DNA of 64,000 nucleotides from Myotis daubentonii (GCF_963259705.1 NC_081844.1:48903501-48967500); one strand, 5' to 3'. Shown: positions 10,601 to 22,145, counted from the stretch's first letter. Numbers and translations are program-made. Notes: generated by a model not told the origin, from the letters alone.

Positions 10601-11950
10601 CCTCTCTGAAGGAAATGGAAACTATATTATCAAATTATACACTGATGCGAAAATGGATACAGAACTATTTACTCAGCTAGATTAAATTGATTGAGGCATG
10701 GTCATGCACTACGACTGAGTAACTATTGGGAACCATTTCTAGGCTTGACCCATGAAACTTCCTGTACAAAATTTTCCATGTCTTTTTCTTTTCTTTGAAT
10801 ATAATTCAATGTGCATGAAGCCCTAAGGGTCAAAAAATGCAGGAGCTCAGGATAAACTAACCCTGATTTGTAAATCATTACTAGAAGGAATGATGCAGGC
10901 CATTCAGAAGCGCTCGCTTTGGAATTTACCTGAATGAAAAATAAATGTTGCTCATATTTGAGTCTCTGTACATTTATCTATTAGAGCAGCTAGCATTCCA
11001 TGAGTTTGTACTAACATTGTTAACTGGAAATTTCTTGCTGCCTTTACAGGCACTTACAGCTTGTGACATTGGCTTGGTGGTTGGACGGTAGTGATAAGAA
11101 AATAGATACTGCAAATTATAAAGCTGAAGATCCATGCTATAGAATGGCAAAATATTCAGTAAAACTATTGCCCACAGAACTGTTGGACATTTCGAAAACA
11201 GATTGTGTGCCCACTGCCCCTGACTTCAGGTAAATGCAGTTAAAACAAATAGCTATGATTGGCAGCTTTTAGCAAGATGTTCTATAATAAGAGCTTAAGC
11301 AAGAATTGACTGGCTTTCACATGTACTTGTGAATAGAGAAAATGTAGACATAAAGAAAGTTATGGATTTGGAAAGGGCTCAACAATAAAGGTTCAATAGA
11401 TCCCTTAGTTGGACAAGTGTCTTAGTCCTGATATAAAGATAATTCAAGCTAATATTGGTCCTCCTGAATCCTTTGCTGCAGTTTAGCTCAGATTAGCCAA
11501 AATTAAATGCGAAGGGGAACATCAAATTAATAAAGAAGACCAGATAATTATGCACTGTGAGAACTTTGTGTGAATTTACTGGCACATTGGAAATACCTGC
11601 AAGCATACAGATCAGAAACATACTATATTTTGAGGGAATTGTTTTGACAAAGGAACAACAAATGCAGAATAGAAAACCCTTGCACCTTTTTATTTCCAAT
11701 CGGTCCTTGATGTTCAGTGTTGCACAAGCAGGAATGTTACCAGAGCAATTAGTTTCCTCTGTGGTGCCACAGTTAAAGAATTTCAGGGACGCTCACATAG
11801 GAGGGGTTTTAAGCAATAGTGGCACCGATTTTAAAGCGAAAAGCCACAGTACACTCTCAGAGACAGAGAGCCGGCAGCCTAGAGGGCAGCAGCGGCCCTG
11901 AGGTCTTTGTTAAACTTCCTTACATGTCCTTAGGTTTGGAAAAAGGCAGG

Positions 11951-11981
11951 TTTTTTGTTTGTTTGTTTGTTTGTTTGTTTT
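11951..11981. repeat. (TTTG)n microsatellite
   Basis: Tandem tttg units after a T run. Confidence 0.9.
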
Positions 11982-12088
11982 CTCAAGCTATCCACCCTCT
12001 TCCCTAGTTTTTCCTTGGTTTGTGCTTGTGCCCTCCCCTATCCAATCCCTTTCCTGGATTCTCCAGGATTTAAGCCCTTCCTCTACCT

Positions 12089-12300
12089 CAGCGGTTCTCA
12101 ACCTGTGGGTCGCGATCCCTTTGGCGGTCTAATGGCCCTTTCATAGGGGTCGCCTAAGACCATCCTGCATATCAGATATTTACATTACGATTCATAACAG
12201 TAGCAACATTATGGTTATGAAGTAGCAACGAAAATAATGTTATGGCTGGGTCACAACATGAGGAACTCTATTTAAAGGGCCAGAAGGTTGAGAACCACTG
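12089..12300. mobile_element. SPIN-type hAT MITE
   Basis: Terminal inverted repeats CAGCGGTTCTCAACCT at the left and AGGTTGAGAACCACTG (partly degraded) at the right enclose 212 bases including gggtcgcgatccctttggc. The flanking 8-mers (ctctacct and cttacctg) are an imperfect target-site duplication. It matches the copy at 36340-36551 closely. SPIN elements are hAT transposons known for horizontal transfer among tetrapods, including vesper bats. Confidence 0.85.
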
Positions 12301-13221
12301 CTTACCTGATCCTATTCCCAGGCTTGTGCCCTTCCCCTTGTATGGTGCCATTGTGGCTCCTACTGTGCATGTGCTTAGTGAAAAGCATTTTCCTCCTCTC
12401 CCCATTAGTTGGCAGATTCCCCAACGTGACTGAAAAGGAGTCTTCCCTGTCTACTCGGTTTGTTTGGCAGAACGATGTCTGTTTTTCTGGTTACTTCTCA
12501 GGGTGACAGGAAAGCTGCTTTTTCCTACTTCATCAGGCTGAATCAGATACCTGGTTCCATTCGCTCCCTCCTCCCTCGTTTGTTAACATAGAACTGGTTT
12601 CCTGCCCACTCTAACAGAAAGAACCCTGTGAAAACTATACAGTACCAAATAGGTAATTTTGTCTAAATTACACCCACTTCAGGTTTAGCTTTGGAGTGTA
12701 ACAAACAAGGAAGAATCTGTCAGATGGAAGAGACCCAGTAATCATGAAGAAGGATGTACAGGCAGGGAAGTCAGAAGGATCTCATTAAGGTGATTCTGCA
12801 ATAGTGAGAGCAGAAGTTCTTTTAATACCCGGACGGTAGGATTTTATTATTGCTCCAGAAAAGTGATTCCAGTGTGTCTCTCAGTCTCTGCTTTTGCAGG
12901 TGAGAATTGTTACTACAGTTTTCAAGGCCTGAATCTTAGTTATATAAACGGAGGCATGTGAAGATCAGATAAAGTGTCTTTAGTTTATTGGTTGCCAGAC
13001 AGTTTGGAACTCAACAAGGCCAAATAGCCTTGAGATCTTGAACTTTGACTTGGGTGAAATAATTGGATGTTTTTGTTTATCTTCTTTGAAAAAGGATTGA
13101 TGTTGTTCTCTTTTGGGGAACAAGGGTGAATCTGGTATTTTGTGACCAGATTGGTTTTCTGCTGGCAGACAAGATATGTATTTACTAAACCTATTTCTTC
13201 TTTGTCTTTTTTCTTTAAATC
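12301..13221. other. Intergenic, nothing recognised
   Basis: No gene or clear repeat seen. Confidence 0.5.
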
Positions 13222-13411
13222 ATTTTTATTGATATTTAGAGAGAGAGGGAGAGAGAAAGATAGAAACATTGATGAGAGAGAAACACAGATTGGCTGCCTC
13301 CTGCATGTCCCCTACTGGGGATGAAACAGCAACCCAGGTTAACTGAGAATCAAGCCAGTGACCTCTTGGTTCATGGGTCAATGCTCAACCATTGAGCCAT
13401 ACCAGCTGGGC
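13222..13411 (-). mobile_element. VES SINE
   Basis: Reverse orientation: tttttattgatatttagaga, purine tract, gattggctgcctcctgcatg, ctactggggatg, then cattgagccataccagctgggc. Confidence 0.92.
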
Positions 13412-13484
13412 CCATTTCTTCTTCTTGAAAAATAAATTACACAATATTTTCTAGACTTCTTTGCATTTGGATGTAATTTAATTA

Positions 13485-13766
13485 TCCTATATAATAAAGA
13501 GGTAATATGAAATTGACCATCAAGCTGGCAGGGGGTGGTTAAGGGGTGATAAGGCTGGCAGGAAGAAGCAGTTAGGGGCAATCAGGCAGGAAGGCAGGAG
13601 AGTGGTTGGGAGCCAGCAGTCCTGGATTATGAGAGGGATGTCTGAATGTCAGTTTAAGCCCGATCCCTCAAGGGATCCCAGATTGGAGAGGGTGCAGGCT
13701 GGGCTGAGGGACACCCTCCTCCCCACCCCACCCCCAGTGCATGAATTTCATGCACTGGGCTTCTAG
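13485..13766 (+). mobile_element. Non-autonomous Helitron, 282 bp
   Basis: 5' TCCTATATAATAAAGAGGTA and 3' tgcactgggcttCTAG followed by T. It is an internally deleted relative of the element at 2677-3146, sharing ggcaatcaggcagg, ggttgggagccagcagtcct and the gatccctcaagggatccc segment. Confidence 0.92.
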
Positions 13767-14319
13767 TAACCCATATAATATAAGCAGAATTGATGGAAAC
13801 CACTTCTAGGACTGGCCTCTAAAAACCTCCCATGTGTATTCTCTACAATTTTTCTCTTCTGTCCTGTTAATTCAGAGAAGCATAGCAACCTTGAAAACTT
13901 TGTTGAGATGGTGGGCCTAAAAACTGAAACTGCCTTGCTCCTTGAATTAGAAACACCAATATTAGTCTTTATGTAAGTAAAAATAAATAATAAAAAAACA
14001 TATAAATAAAATACATAATTAAAATAAATAAATAATAAACAATAAAATATAGTTCTGTGTTCTTACCTATGTGTTTTGTGTTCTCATATATGTTTGTGTT
14101 TATTTCCAATCTAACAGTTTTAACTAGCTAAGGTAGTTAAACTAGCTTAGCTAGTTCACATAGGTCACTGCCAGATGTTAAAATGCAATAAATAATTTGT
14201 GGTTATGTCAAAATTGCCTCTTAAGATATATTTATAGGTTTACTCTTGTTTATTATTCCATAGATCATCTCAAAAAGAATCTAGTCAATTAAAAATAGTT
14301 GTGAGTTGCTATTTGTCTG
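13767..14319. other. A-rich intergenic stretch with a small palindrome
   Basis: A/T-rich sequence, including (aataa)-like runs at 13978-14050. AACTAGCTAAG (14122-14132) is exactly complementary to CTTAGCTAGTT (14146-14156). Confidence 0.6.
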
Positions 14320-14900
14320 TAATACCAGGCTAGTATTAGAGATAAAGCAGTGAATAAGACAGAAATATTGTCTTGAAGAGATTAGAGTCCAATGGAATTC
14401 AGATAAATAAAAAATAATAATAGAATGTGGAAAATGCTATTCTAGAGTAGGAAGGGCAGCTAAGCAAGGGCTAGCTAGATGGTAGAAGAACTTCAGAGAG
14501 AAATGACTAAACCTAAGTATCAAGAATGGATTGGCGTCAATCTAAACAAGGTTAGTTTAGAGTAGGAAGGAGACAGTGGATGTAAAAACCTGTAGGTATT
14601 ACAGAAAATTAGATCATAGCATATTTTATGGCATTTTAAAGAGTTGTGATGTTTTCTAAAGACATAAAGACATGATTTATAGGTAAAATCAGAAGAGTAA
14701 CAATATTGAATTAGTGCTTTAGAAAGATCTCTTTAATTTTTTTTTCTGAATTCAGGATACAAAAGAATATTAAAAATTCCATGTGGGAGAATGTATACCT
14801 AAACTAAAGGTAAGAACAATGGGTAAAAAGACAAGTAGCAATATTTAAGAGTGGTCAGGAAGAAATATCAATGGGACAGGGTTATTAAGAACGTAACTGA
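14320..14900 (-). mobile_element. Possible old L2-like repeat, antisense
   Basis: Phrases such as 'agataaagcagtgaataagacag' and 'gagtggtcaggaagaaat' follow the order of the antisense L2 body ('gataca-gcagtgaacaagacag', 'gtggtcagggaaggcc'). Heavily diverged. Confidence 0.4.
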
Positions 14901-16097
14901 TGGATAAATGTGCTCAAGATGGAAAGTAGTTAATTAAGATCTTCCAGTTTCTGGCATGATATTACTGATTGAGTTAGAGAAAATAGGAGGTGGAATTGAT
15001 TTGTGGGTAAAAACAAGTTAAATTTTAGATATGCTATGTGGAAGGAAGTATGTATTAGCACCATGAAACTGCTAACTGGGATTATTTTACAGTTGCTCTG
15101 GAATTCAGAAATTGATCTTGATGGGAAATTACTATGCACCAGAAATGAGTACACTAAGGTCATAGAAAACATAACATAAAAACGTGCACAGTATGCTATC
15201 CTATAATGTAACATTTGTGACATCCTCAAAATCAACGTTATAAATGTTGCAACTAAAGTGGTTTGCTTTTAAATTTAATACTTTAATCCTCACCCTCTGA
15301 GCTTAATTCCATGGAAATGTCAAAGTTGAACAGAAGAACATTTTTAAAAAGCAACAAAACAAAATTATGTATTTTTATCTGCTTGGGGCTGTGTACCACT
15401 TGAGACATTAAGTACTCTCAAAAGCATGATTTAGTTCTATAGGTCCTGAAATTTGCTCACTTTGCAGTCCACACTGTTTCCTCTCAGCTGGGCATTCATT
15501 CCGAGGTCTCTTGAATACCAGTTCTAGATAACCTATGAAAAATGTAATGCAGATGTGTCTATTTCTATGTATGATAGCCTCTAGGACAAATCAGTGGAAG
15601 TACAGTGTTTCTATCCTGTGGAAAAAATTACTAACATTAAGAGGTCACTGATTGGATACACTTAGCAAATGTGTTAGTGGCACGATGTGTATGTTTACAA
15701 AATGCTCATATTAAATGACATGAAGGGGAAGGAGAAAATTGTAAAGTTTCCATTGCAGCAAATGCTAACAAGTCTCCTTTATTTGAAATCCAGTAATAAG
15801 ACAATGTAGAAACAGTGCAATACACTATATTTGAATTATGTGTCATGAAAGAAACTCTCCGTGCACAACATAGGTAGTCATTATTCATTTTAAAAAGCTT
15901 GATGTATTAGTAAATTTTATATCATGCACAAATATATTAAATGTAATTGTGAAGCCATTTAATAGTTTAAATACGATGAGTCCTAGATAGTGTAACTTTT
16001 GTGACTGCATTCATACTTTCAGGCAGAAGTGTGCTGACTCCTCTATTGTCTGATGAAGGAAAAGGTTTCGTTGTTGAGATTTTTTTAGAGACAACCA
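14901..16097. other. Intergenic, nothing recognised
   Basis: No gene or clear repeat seen. The 101-codon minus frame at 14930-15235 has no recognisable protein features beyond AT-rich composition. Confidence 0.5.
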
Positions 16098-16569
16098 AAT
16101 GACAGCAGCAGGCTGCAAAGATGGCAGCACCCACAGCCAATAAGGAGGGAATATGCTAATTGACTGCCCCACCCTCAAAGATGGCAGCGCCCCTAGCCAC
16201 AAGATGGTGGCGCCCAGTCCCCTCAGCCCTGCCAGGACAGCAGGTGTGCGGCAAGGCTGGGCCTGCCTGCCTCCGGAGTCCCCCCATCCCCTCAGCTGCC
16301 CAGGGCCAGCCTGAGGCACAGGAAAGCCTTGGATGGTGGCTGCCCAGCCACTCAGGGCCACTTGAGGCTCAGGTAACCAGGGCCGGCTGAGGCTTGTGTT
16401 GCTGGCAGTGGCAGCAGGGCAGTGGCAGCAGTAGAGGTGTGATGGGGACATCGCCTTCCCCTGATTGCCGGTTCGCCTCCTGACCCTGAGGGCTCCCAGA
16501 CTGTGAGAGGGAGCAGGCCGGGCTGAGGGACTCCCTGTGCTGGTGAATTTTCATGCACTGGGCCTCTAG
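16098..16569 (+). mobile_element. Non-autonomous Helitron, 5' end unclear
   Basis: It carries the direct repeat of a roughly 60-bp 5' module (caaagatggcag, ccaataaggagggaatatgc) also seen at 44152-44285. It ends atgcactgggcctCTAG at 16569. The canonical TC start is not visible, so the 5' limit is approximate. The next Helitron follows with no intervening base. Confidence 0.8.
16117..16212 (+). promoter_or_regulatory. Three YY1-like motifs in a Helitron
   Basis: AAAGATGGCAGC (16117-16128 and 16177-16188) and AAGATGGTGGCG (16201-16212) are close to the YY1 site AARATGGCGGC. Further copies are at 44198, 44258, 5903 and, reversed, 18818-18829. Binding is inferred. Confidence 0.35.
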
Positions 16570-16812
16570 TCTATATATATAAAAGGCTAATATGCAAAGT
16601 GTCTCCTCGGGAGTTTGACCAAGAGACTGGGAGTTTGATCCCTCTCTATGATGTGCACTGACCACCAGGGGTGGCATGGAACAAAGGAAGGCCCCAGCCG
16701 GTAGCCAGGGAAGGAAGGCCCTGCCAGCAGCAGGAAGGCCCCAATCAGCCCTGATTGCCGACCAGGTCTAGGGACCCTACCCATGCAAGAATTTCATGCA
16801 CCGGGCCTCTAG
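16570..16812 (+). mobile_element. Non-autonomous Helitron, 243 bp, abutting the previous one
   Basis: 5' TCTATATATATAAAAGGCTA begins directly after the CTAG of the upstream Helitron. The 3' end is tgcaccgggcctCTAG followed by T. It holds one CTCF-like partial match, CCACCAGGGGTGGC (16662-16675). Confidence 0.92.
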
Positions 16813-17856
16813 TATGTAATAACATTATGGTAGGCTCACATGTTAACTTTCAAGTAGGGCAAAATATCAGACCCTTCACTGTTTTTTATTTAACACCTAC
16901 CCATGGGATGCTGTCTGGATCCTTCCAGATGTGATCTTTATGCCCTACAGGGTTTTCTGTTTTTATTCTCTAATTTGTTTTGTTGTTGTTGTTGTTGTCT
17001 TGTTATGATTAGTATATTCACACTGAACAAATTTCCCAAAAGCAAGCTATAGGAAGGCAGTATTATAGTGATGGTAAGAAATTCTTTTTTTCTAACCCTT
17101 AGGACACACTCAATAAATGTTTTATTAGTATAAATTGAACTATACTTCAAAATGTTTATTAAAAGTCTGAAAGTTTCTTACTTTGTTTTCGCTTCATTAT
17201 CACTTTTCTTTGCGTTTTAAGCATTCCGAAGTCATATTTATATCCAATACTTTTTGCCCAATACATTAAAAAATGTAAGAGCAAGGAGTTTTGTATTTAG
17301 TAACATTTGTTTCAGAAGAATCATGTCTGCTGCATCTGTTCTTGTTTTAAATCAGAGTTAATGGTTTTTCATCCCAATCAATATTTTCTGATGTAGCTAT
17401 AATGTGGAGTTATTTTATAATTTTTTATTATCTAAACAGGTTATATATTTTTTCTAATTTTTGTATTTTATGCATCGTTTACATAGTTTTTTAAAGTGTG
17501 ATGTGAATAAAAATCCTCTTAGAAGCAAATATGTAGCTATGAAAGGGATTGAAAAAGGTACCTGGAAGGATTAATACAATATTTATTGACTTTAAGTGTT
17601 TTAGTAGTAACATTTGACCAGTAAAGTTTGCTTTATATAAAAGGTTATATTATCAAGCACATCATTATACCCCTTGTTCAGATGCACAATTGGCTGGAAA
17701 GACTCTGAAAAAAATAAATATCTGTACTTAAAAGTATTATAATTCCCTCTCAAGATATTTTTTCTTCTGTTTCATTTTTAAATTATTAAATGTATGTTTG
17801 ACCTCCTGCTGTTTAAATAGGCTGCTTAATAAAAAATTTAAACCACTATATATATA
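16813..17856. other. AT-rich intergenic stretch
   Basis: No gene seen. There is a short (GTT)n run near 16980-16998. Confidence 0.55.
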
Positions 17857-18321
17857 CTAGAGGCCTGGTGCATAAAAATTTGTGTACTCAGAGGGGGGGT
17901 CCCTCAGCCTGGCCTGTGCCCTCTCGCAGTCTGGGACCCCTCAGGGGATGACCACCTGCTGGCTTAGGCCTGCTCCCCGGGGGATTGGGCCTAAGCTGGC
18001 AATCAGACATCACTCCGGCAGCCCAGCAGCCCTCGGGGGATATCCACTTGCCAGCGGGGAGCAGACCTAAGCTGCAGTCAGACATCCTTAGCACTGCTGA
18101 GGAGGCAGGAGAGGCTTCCACCATCACCGCTGTACTGGCAGCCATCAGCCTGGCTTGTGGCTGAGCAGAGCTCCCCCATGTAGGAGTGCACTGACCACCA
18201 GAGGGCAGCTCCTGCATTGAGTGTCTGCCCCCTGGTGGTCAGTGTGTGTCATAGTGACCAGTCATTCTCAGTCTTTCTGCTGTTAAGGTCAGTTTGCATA
18301 TTACCCTTTTACTATATAGGA
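17857..18321 (-). mobile_element. Non-autonomous Helitron carrying a CTCF-like motif pair
   Basis: On the minus strand the 5' end is TCCTATATAGTAAAAGGGTA followed by atatgcaaactgacc, and the 3' end is ggcctCTAG at 17857. Another Helitron in the same orientation follows directly at 18322. Confidence 0.92.
18195..18238. promoter_or_regulatory. Inverted pair of near-perfect CTCF core motifs
   Basis: CCACCAGAGGGCAG (plus, 18195-18208) and CCACCAGGGGGCAG (minus, 18238-18225) both fit the CTCF core CCASYAGRKGGCAS. They are separated by 16 bases and lie in the stem of a TGACCACCAG inverted repeat. The motif match is seen in the sequence; occupancy is not known. Confidence 0.55.
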
Positions 18322-18923
18322 TAGAGGCCTGGTTCACGGGTGGGGGCCGGCTGGTTTGCCCTGAAGGGTGTCCCAGATCAGGGTGGGGCTCCGGCTGGGG
18401 TGCCTGGCCAGTTTGGGTGAGGGGCTAATGGCTGTTTGCAGCTGGTCACACCTCCTTCAGGGTGGGGGTCTCCACTGGGGTGCCTGGCCAGCCTGGATGA
18501 GGGACTGAGAGCCATTTTCAGGCTGGCTGGTGACTGAAGCTCCCAGCCTCTCCTTTTTTTCTTTTATTCTGGGATTTATTTACCTTCTATAATTGAAACT
18601 TTGTTGCTGTCACTGGAGCTAAGAGCCGGGCTCCTGCTCACTCCAGCTTTGTGGCCACAGCCTGCTGAAAGCAGGTATCTGGGGTTTGTTTAGCTTCTAT
18701 AATTGAAACTTTGTTGCTTTCGGAGCTCAGAGCTGGGCCGCGGCAGGCAGGGAACCTTGGCTTCCTCCATCACTGGAGCAAACAAGCCTCCTGTTCGCTT
18801 CAGCTGTGTGGCTGCCAGCCGCCATCTTTGTTAGCAGTTAATTTGCATATCCTGCTGATTAGCCAATGGGAAGCGTAGCAGGAGGTATGGTTAATTACCA
18901 TGTTTGTCTATTATTAGATAGGA
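18322..18923 (-). mobile_element. Non-autonomous Helitron with internal duplication
   Basis: On the minus strand it starts TCCTATCTAATAATAGACAA (18923), the same 5' end as the 2.76-kb element. Its 3' end at 18322 is degraded (tagaggcctggttcacggg). The interior includes a duplicated 'ttctataattgaaactttgt' module (18569-18630 and 18679-18740) and a TTTGTTAGCAG-octamer-CCAAT 5' region. Confidence 0.88.
18841..18867. promoter_or_regulatory. Octamer plus CCAAT module in Helitron
   Basis: ATTTGCAT (18841-18848) and CCAAT (18863-18867), in the same order and spacing as at 5985-6011. A YY1-like gccgccatcttt lies just before it at 18818-18829. Confidence 0.4.
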
Positions 18924-19855
18924 TATTGAAAAGAAATATCCAATAAATCTTTGAACTTTTTTTATTTATGAAATTCCATCCAAAATGTGGTAGCTTTGTT
19001 GTGCAAAAATGAAAATCAATATTTTATAAACATATTTTCAATAATGATTTACTTTTTCATAAGTAATATTTCAGTTTGCTTTTTCGTATAAGTTTGATAC
19101 AAAATAATCAGTAATCAAAAGGCACAGGCATTTGTGTTGTGTATTTTACTATTAAGTATGTGTTTGTGAGTCATGGTATGTTAGAGTGTGTATGTGAATG
19201 TGATATATACAGATATGTGTGTTTCACCTCTTTAATTAGCACGGACTAAATTTCATCTGGTGTTTATTATTGTTGCCATTTGGTTTAGATATGATAAATG
19301 CATTTCACTTTAAAAACAAGTCACCAAAAAATCTTCATAAAATTTTTAAAATACTTCTGTTTTTCTAGTTCAAGAAAAATATCACATTTACTAATGAAAT
19401 TTTAATGATAATGTTAACTCTTTGTTTGGTTGGTTATACCCCATGACTTAATAAAAACATGTCCTTTTTCTTAGTTCCTTAGACTGCCGCTGTGTTGAGT
19501 GAGGGTTCCCTGTATCTTCTAGCACAATTACTCTCTTCACTGATCAATTTCACCCTACCTTAGATGTTCACTAGCGGAAAGGAAACAACATACTCTTAAA
19601 GATCAAATTAAAACTTACCATTAAATGTATTTTTTTAAATCTATGAAGTCTAAATTTATATTGGTAGAGTAGCCAACAGAATATGAAGCATGTGAGTGAA
19701 ATCCATTCTTCAATAAATAAAATACTCTGATATTCTGGAGGACAACATTTAAAGCTTTCAAGACTTGACTGTCCAAGAAAAAAGAAGCCAACAAATGTAT
19801 ATTTACCAATGAATAATGACTAGAGCTTAAAAATGCTTGTTTTGAAGCTATTTCT
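18924..19855. other. AT-rich intergenic stretch
   Basis: No gene or clear repeat seen. Confidence 0.55.
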
Positions 19856-20075
19856 TTTTATAAAATATATATTATTGATTTTTTACAGAGAGGAAGGGAG
19901 AGGGATAGAGAAGTTAGAAACATCGATGAGAGAGAAACATTGATCAGCTGCCTCCTGCACACCTCCTACTGGGGATGTGCCCGCAACCAAGGTACATGCC
20001 CTTGACCAGAATCGAACCTGGGACCCGTAAGTCCTCAGGCCGATGCTCTATCCACTGAGCCAAACCGGTTAGGGA
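19856..20075 (-). mobile_element. VES SINE, full-length
   Basis: Reverse-oriented copy of the subfamily whose head reads 'ggctcagtggatagagcatc'. Its B-box-like segment, ggttcgattctgg on the minus strand, remains. It ends ccaaaccggttaggg. Confidence 0.93.
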
Positions 20076-20340
20076 AAAGCTATTTCTTAAAGTCTTCACT
20101 GGAAATTGTTTATATCTGTTCAGTAGCACCATTTCTGTTTTCTCAATGGTTCCACTGAGAAGAAATTAAAATGGGAAAGGCAGGAATAGCAGAGTAGTCT
20201 GTGCAAACTTGGGCATGAATGGAGGAGATAGTTGGAACATCCTTTTTCCACATTCTGCTCCTTTTTATGTCAGAAATATTCTTTTGGAGGATTATGCCAC
20301 TGCATTTGCCTCAAACCTAAATGATGACTATTGTCTAGGA

Positions 20341-20573
20341 CAGTGATGGCGAACCTTTTGAGCTCTGCGTGTCAGCATTTGGAAAAACCCTAATTTAACT
20401 CTGGTGCCGTGTCACATATAGAAATTTTTTGATATTTGCAACCATAGTAAAACAAAGACTTATGTTTTTGATATTTATTTTATATATTTAAATGCCATTT
20501 AACAAAGAAAAATCAACCAAAAAATGAGTTCGCGTGTCACCTTGACATGCGTGTCATAGGTTCGCCATCACTG
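20341..20573. mobile_element. hAT MITE with perfect 8-bp TSD
   Basis: Ends CAGTGATGGCGAACC and GGTTCGCCATCACTG are exact inverted repeats. GTCTAGGA flanks both sides (20333-20340 and 20574-20581). A second copy of the family lies at 54792-55024 in the opposite orientation. Confidence 0.95.
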
Positions 20574-20714
20574 GTCTAGGATGTTTTCAATCCAGAAATA
20601 TTAATTATTATTCTCATCCTAAAGGACTTTTTTCTCTAGACCTTCTTTGTTAAAATCTTACAAGCTCACCTGTGGCTCAATTGCATTATTTAATAGAATT
20701 TTTTCTAAATTCAT

Positions 20715-21025
20715 TTTTTTATTGATTGTTATTACATATGTGTCCTTATCCCCACATTACCCGCTATTCCCCCCACTCATGCCCTCACCCCCCTATTGTC
20801 CGTGTCCATTGATTAGGCCTATGCTTACTTATAAGTCCTTTGGTTGATCTCTTCTCCTTACCCCACCCTCCCCTACCTTCCCTCTGAGGCCCTACGGTCC
20901 GATCGATGCCTCTTCGTCTCTGGATCTGTTCTTGTTCATCTGTTTATGCTGTTCATTATATTCCACAAATGAGTGAGATCATGTGGTATTTATCCTTCTC
21001 TGACTGGCTTACTAAAAATAATACA
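20715..21025 (-). mobile_element. L1 3' end, antisense
   Basis: On the minus strand it reads through agccagtcagagaaggataa, gatctcactcatttgtggaa and gatccagagacgaagaggca, then a G-rich tract. This is the usual layout of the end of ORF2 and 3' UTR of mammalian L1. 5'-truncated and not active. Confidence 0.7.
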
Positions 21026-22145
21026 TCGCTCCCCCCAAAAAACAAATAAACAAAAAAACCTTATTTACATGCCAGGATTTTTAATTTATTTAAAATCACA
21101 ATTAGATAGAAATTATTCAGCTTGGGTATGATCATAGTCATAGGCAATTTAATGTGATTTGAATTGCTATAATTATACTTAGGAAAATGCTTTTGATATG
21201 AAAACTTATTATCTCATCTATCTGTTGTCCTTTATACTGCTTTTCTTCATTTTAGTTTGATGATATATACAGATTTAAATCTCGTTTGAACTAATTTATT
21301 CCCCTGGACTGCCATGGGCTTGGATTATGTTGCCCTGTCCCATTAGGGTATCACTGTACACAGCATGCATTCCATTTGCTCAGCAGTCATCATCCAACCC
21401 AACTCCCAAACCCCCAACCTAACCCAAAGTGCTCTCTCTGCTTAACTTCCTGTCTCTTACTAACATTCACACATTTCCTAGCTTTGGGACTATTATCCTT
21501 ACACCCTCTCTTAATCAAAACCTGTGTTTTACAAAGGACAGTCTTTATTCTGCCTCTCTTTTGAGTGAACCTCTTTATTCAGTTACATTGTAAGACCTGG
21601 AGAGGCTGCTAGCGTTGTCCTAGCCTTCTGATCCATGAATACTGTGCAAGGGAAAACTCTATTGTTTCTTACTTCTTCCAATACTTCCATTCTGAAACAG
21701 AATGTGTGAATTTTCCCGCACATTAAGCAATTCTCTGCTGCCAACTGGGTGTCATACGATTTGACTCAATTCTGACACTATCTATCTAGAGTTAGCATCA
21801 GCTCCCATGGGTTAAAAGCTCTATCCCACAATTTTGACCTCAATTCAGATGTCAATCACAGGTTCAGGTTTCACCTGTGCTTCTGACTCACCACCTATAA
21901 ATTGGAGGTCCCCAGGACTCCCTACTCTGGTTCATGAAGTTGCTAAAGCAGCTCCCAGAATTCCGGGAAACAGTTTACTTACTAGATAACCAGTTCATCA
22001 TATAAGGATCTAACTAAGGAACAGACAGATGGAAGAGCTGCACAGAGCAAGGTATGTGGGAAGAGATGGGGAGCTTCCCTACGTCTGGTTGTATCACCAA
22101 CTTAGCACCTCTAGTGCTCACCAACCTGGAAATTCTCCTACTTTT
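21026..22145. other. Intergenic, with possible degraded LTR
   Basis: No gene seen. The segment at about 21700-22130 (gtcatacgatttgactcaa, cagctcccagaattccggga) has LTR-like wording, but I cannot name it. Confidence 0.35.

Larger units (their letters stand above)
7646..12088. other. Long AT-rich stretch without genes
   Basis: About 4.4 kb with no young SINE or Helitron insertion and no credible ORF. It holds one compound microsatellite, a (TTTG)n tract and a possible L2 fragment around 10400-10600. Confidence 0.6.

Noticed and set aside
14122..14156. Small palindrome as regulatory hairpin
   Set aside because: Eleven-base arms in AT-rich DNA can arise by chance, and there is no gene nearby.
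19944..20075. tRNA-like gene
   Set aside because: The A/B-box-like sequence is the head of a VES SINE with purine tract and A/T tail. No cloverleaf acceptor end is present. The same holds for all other VES copies.
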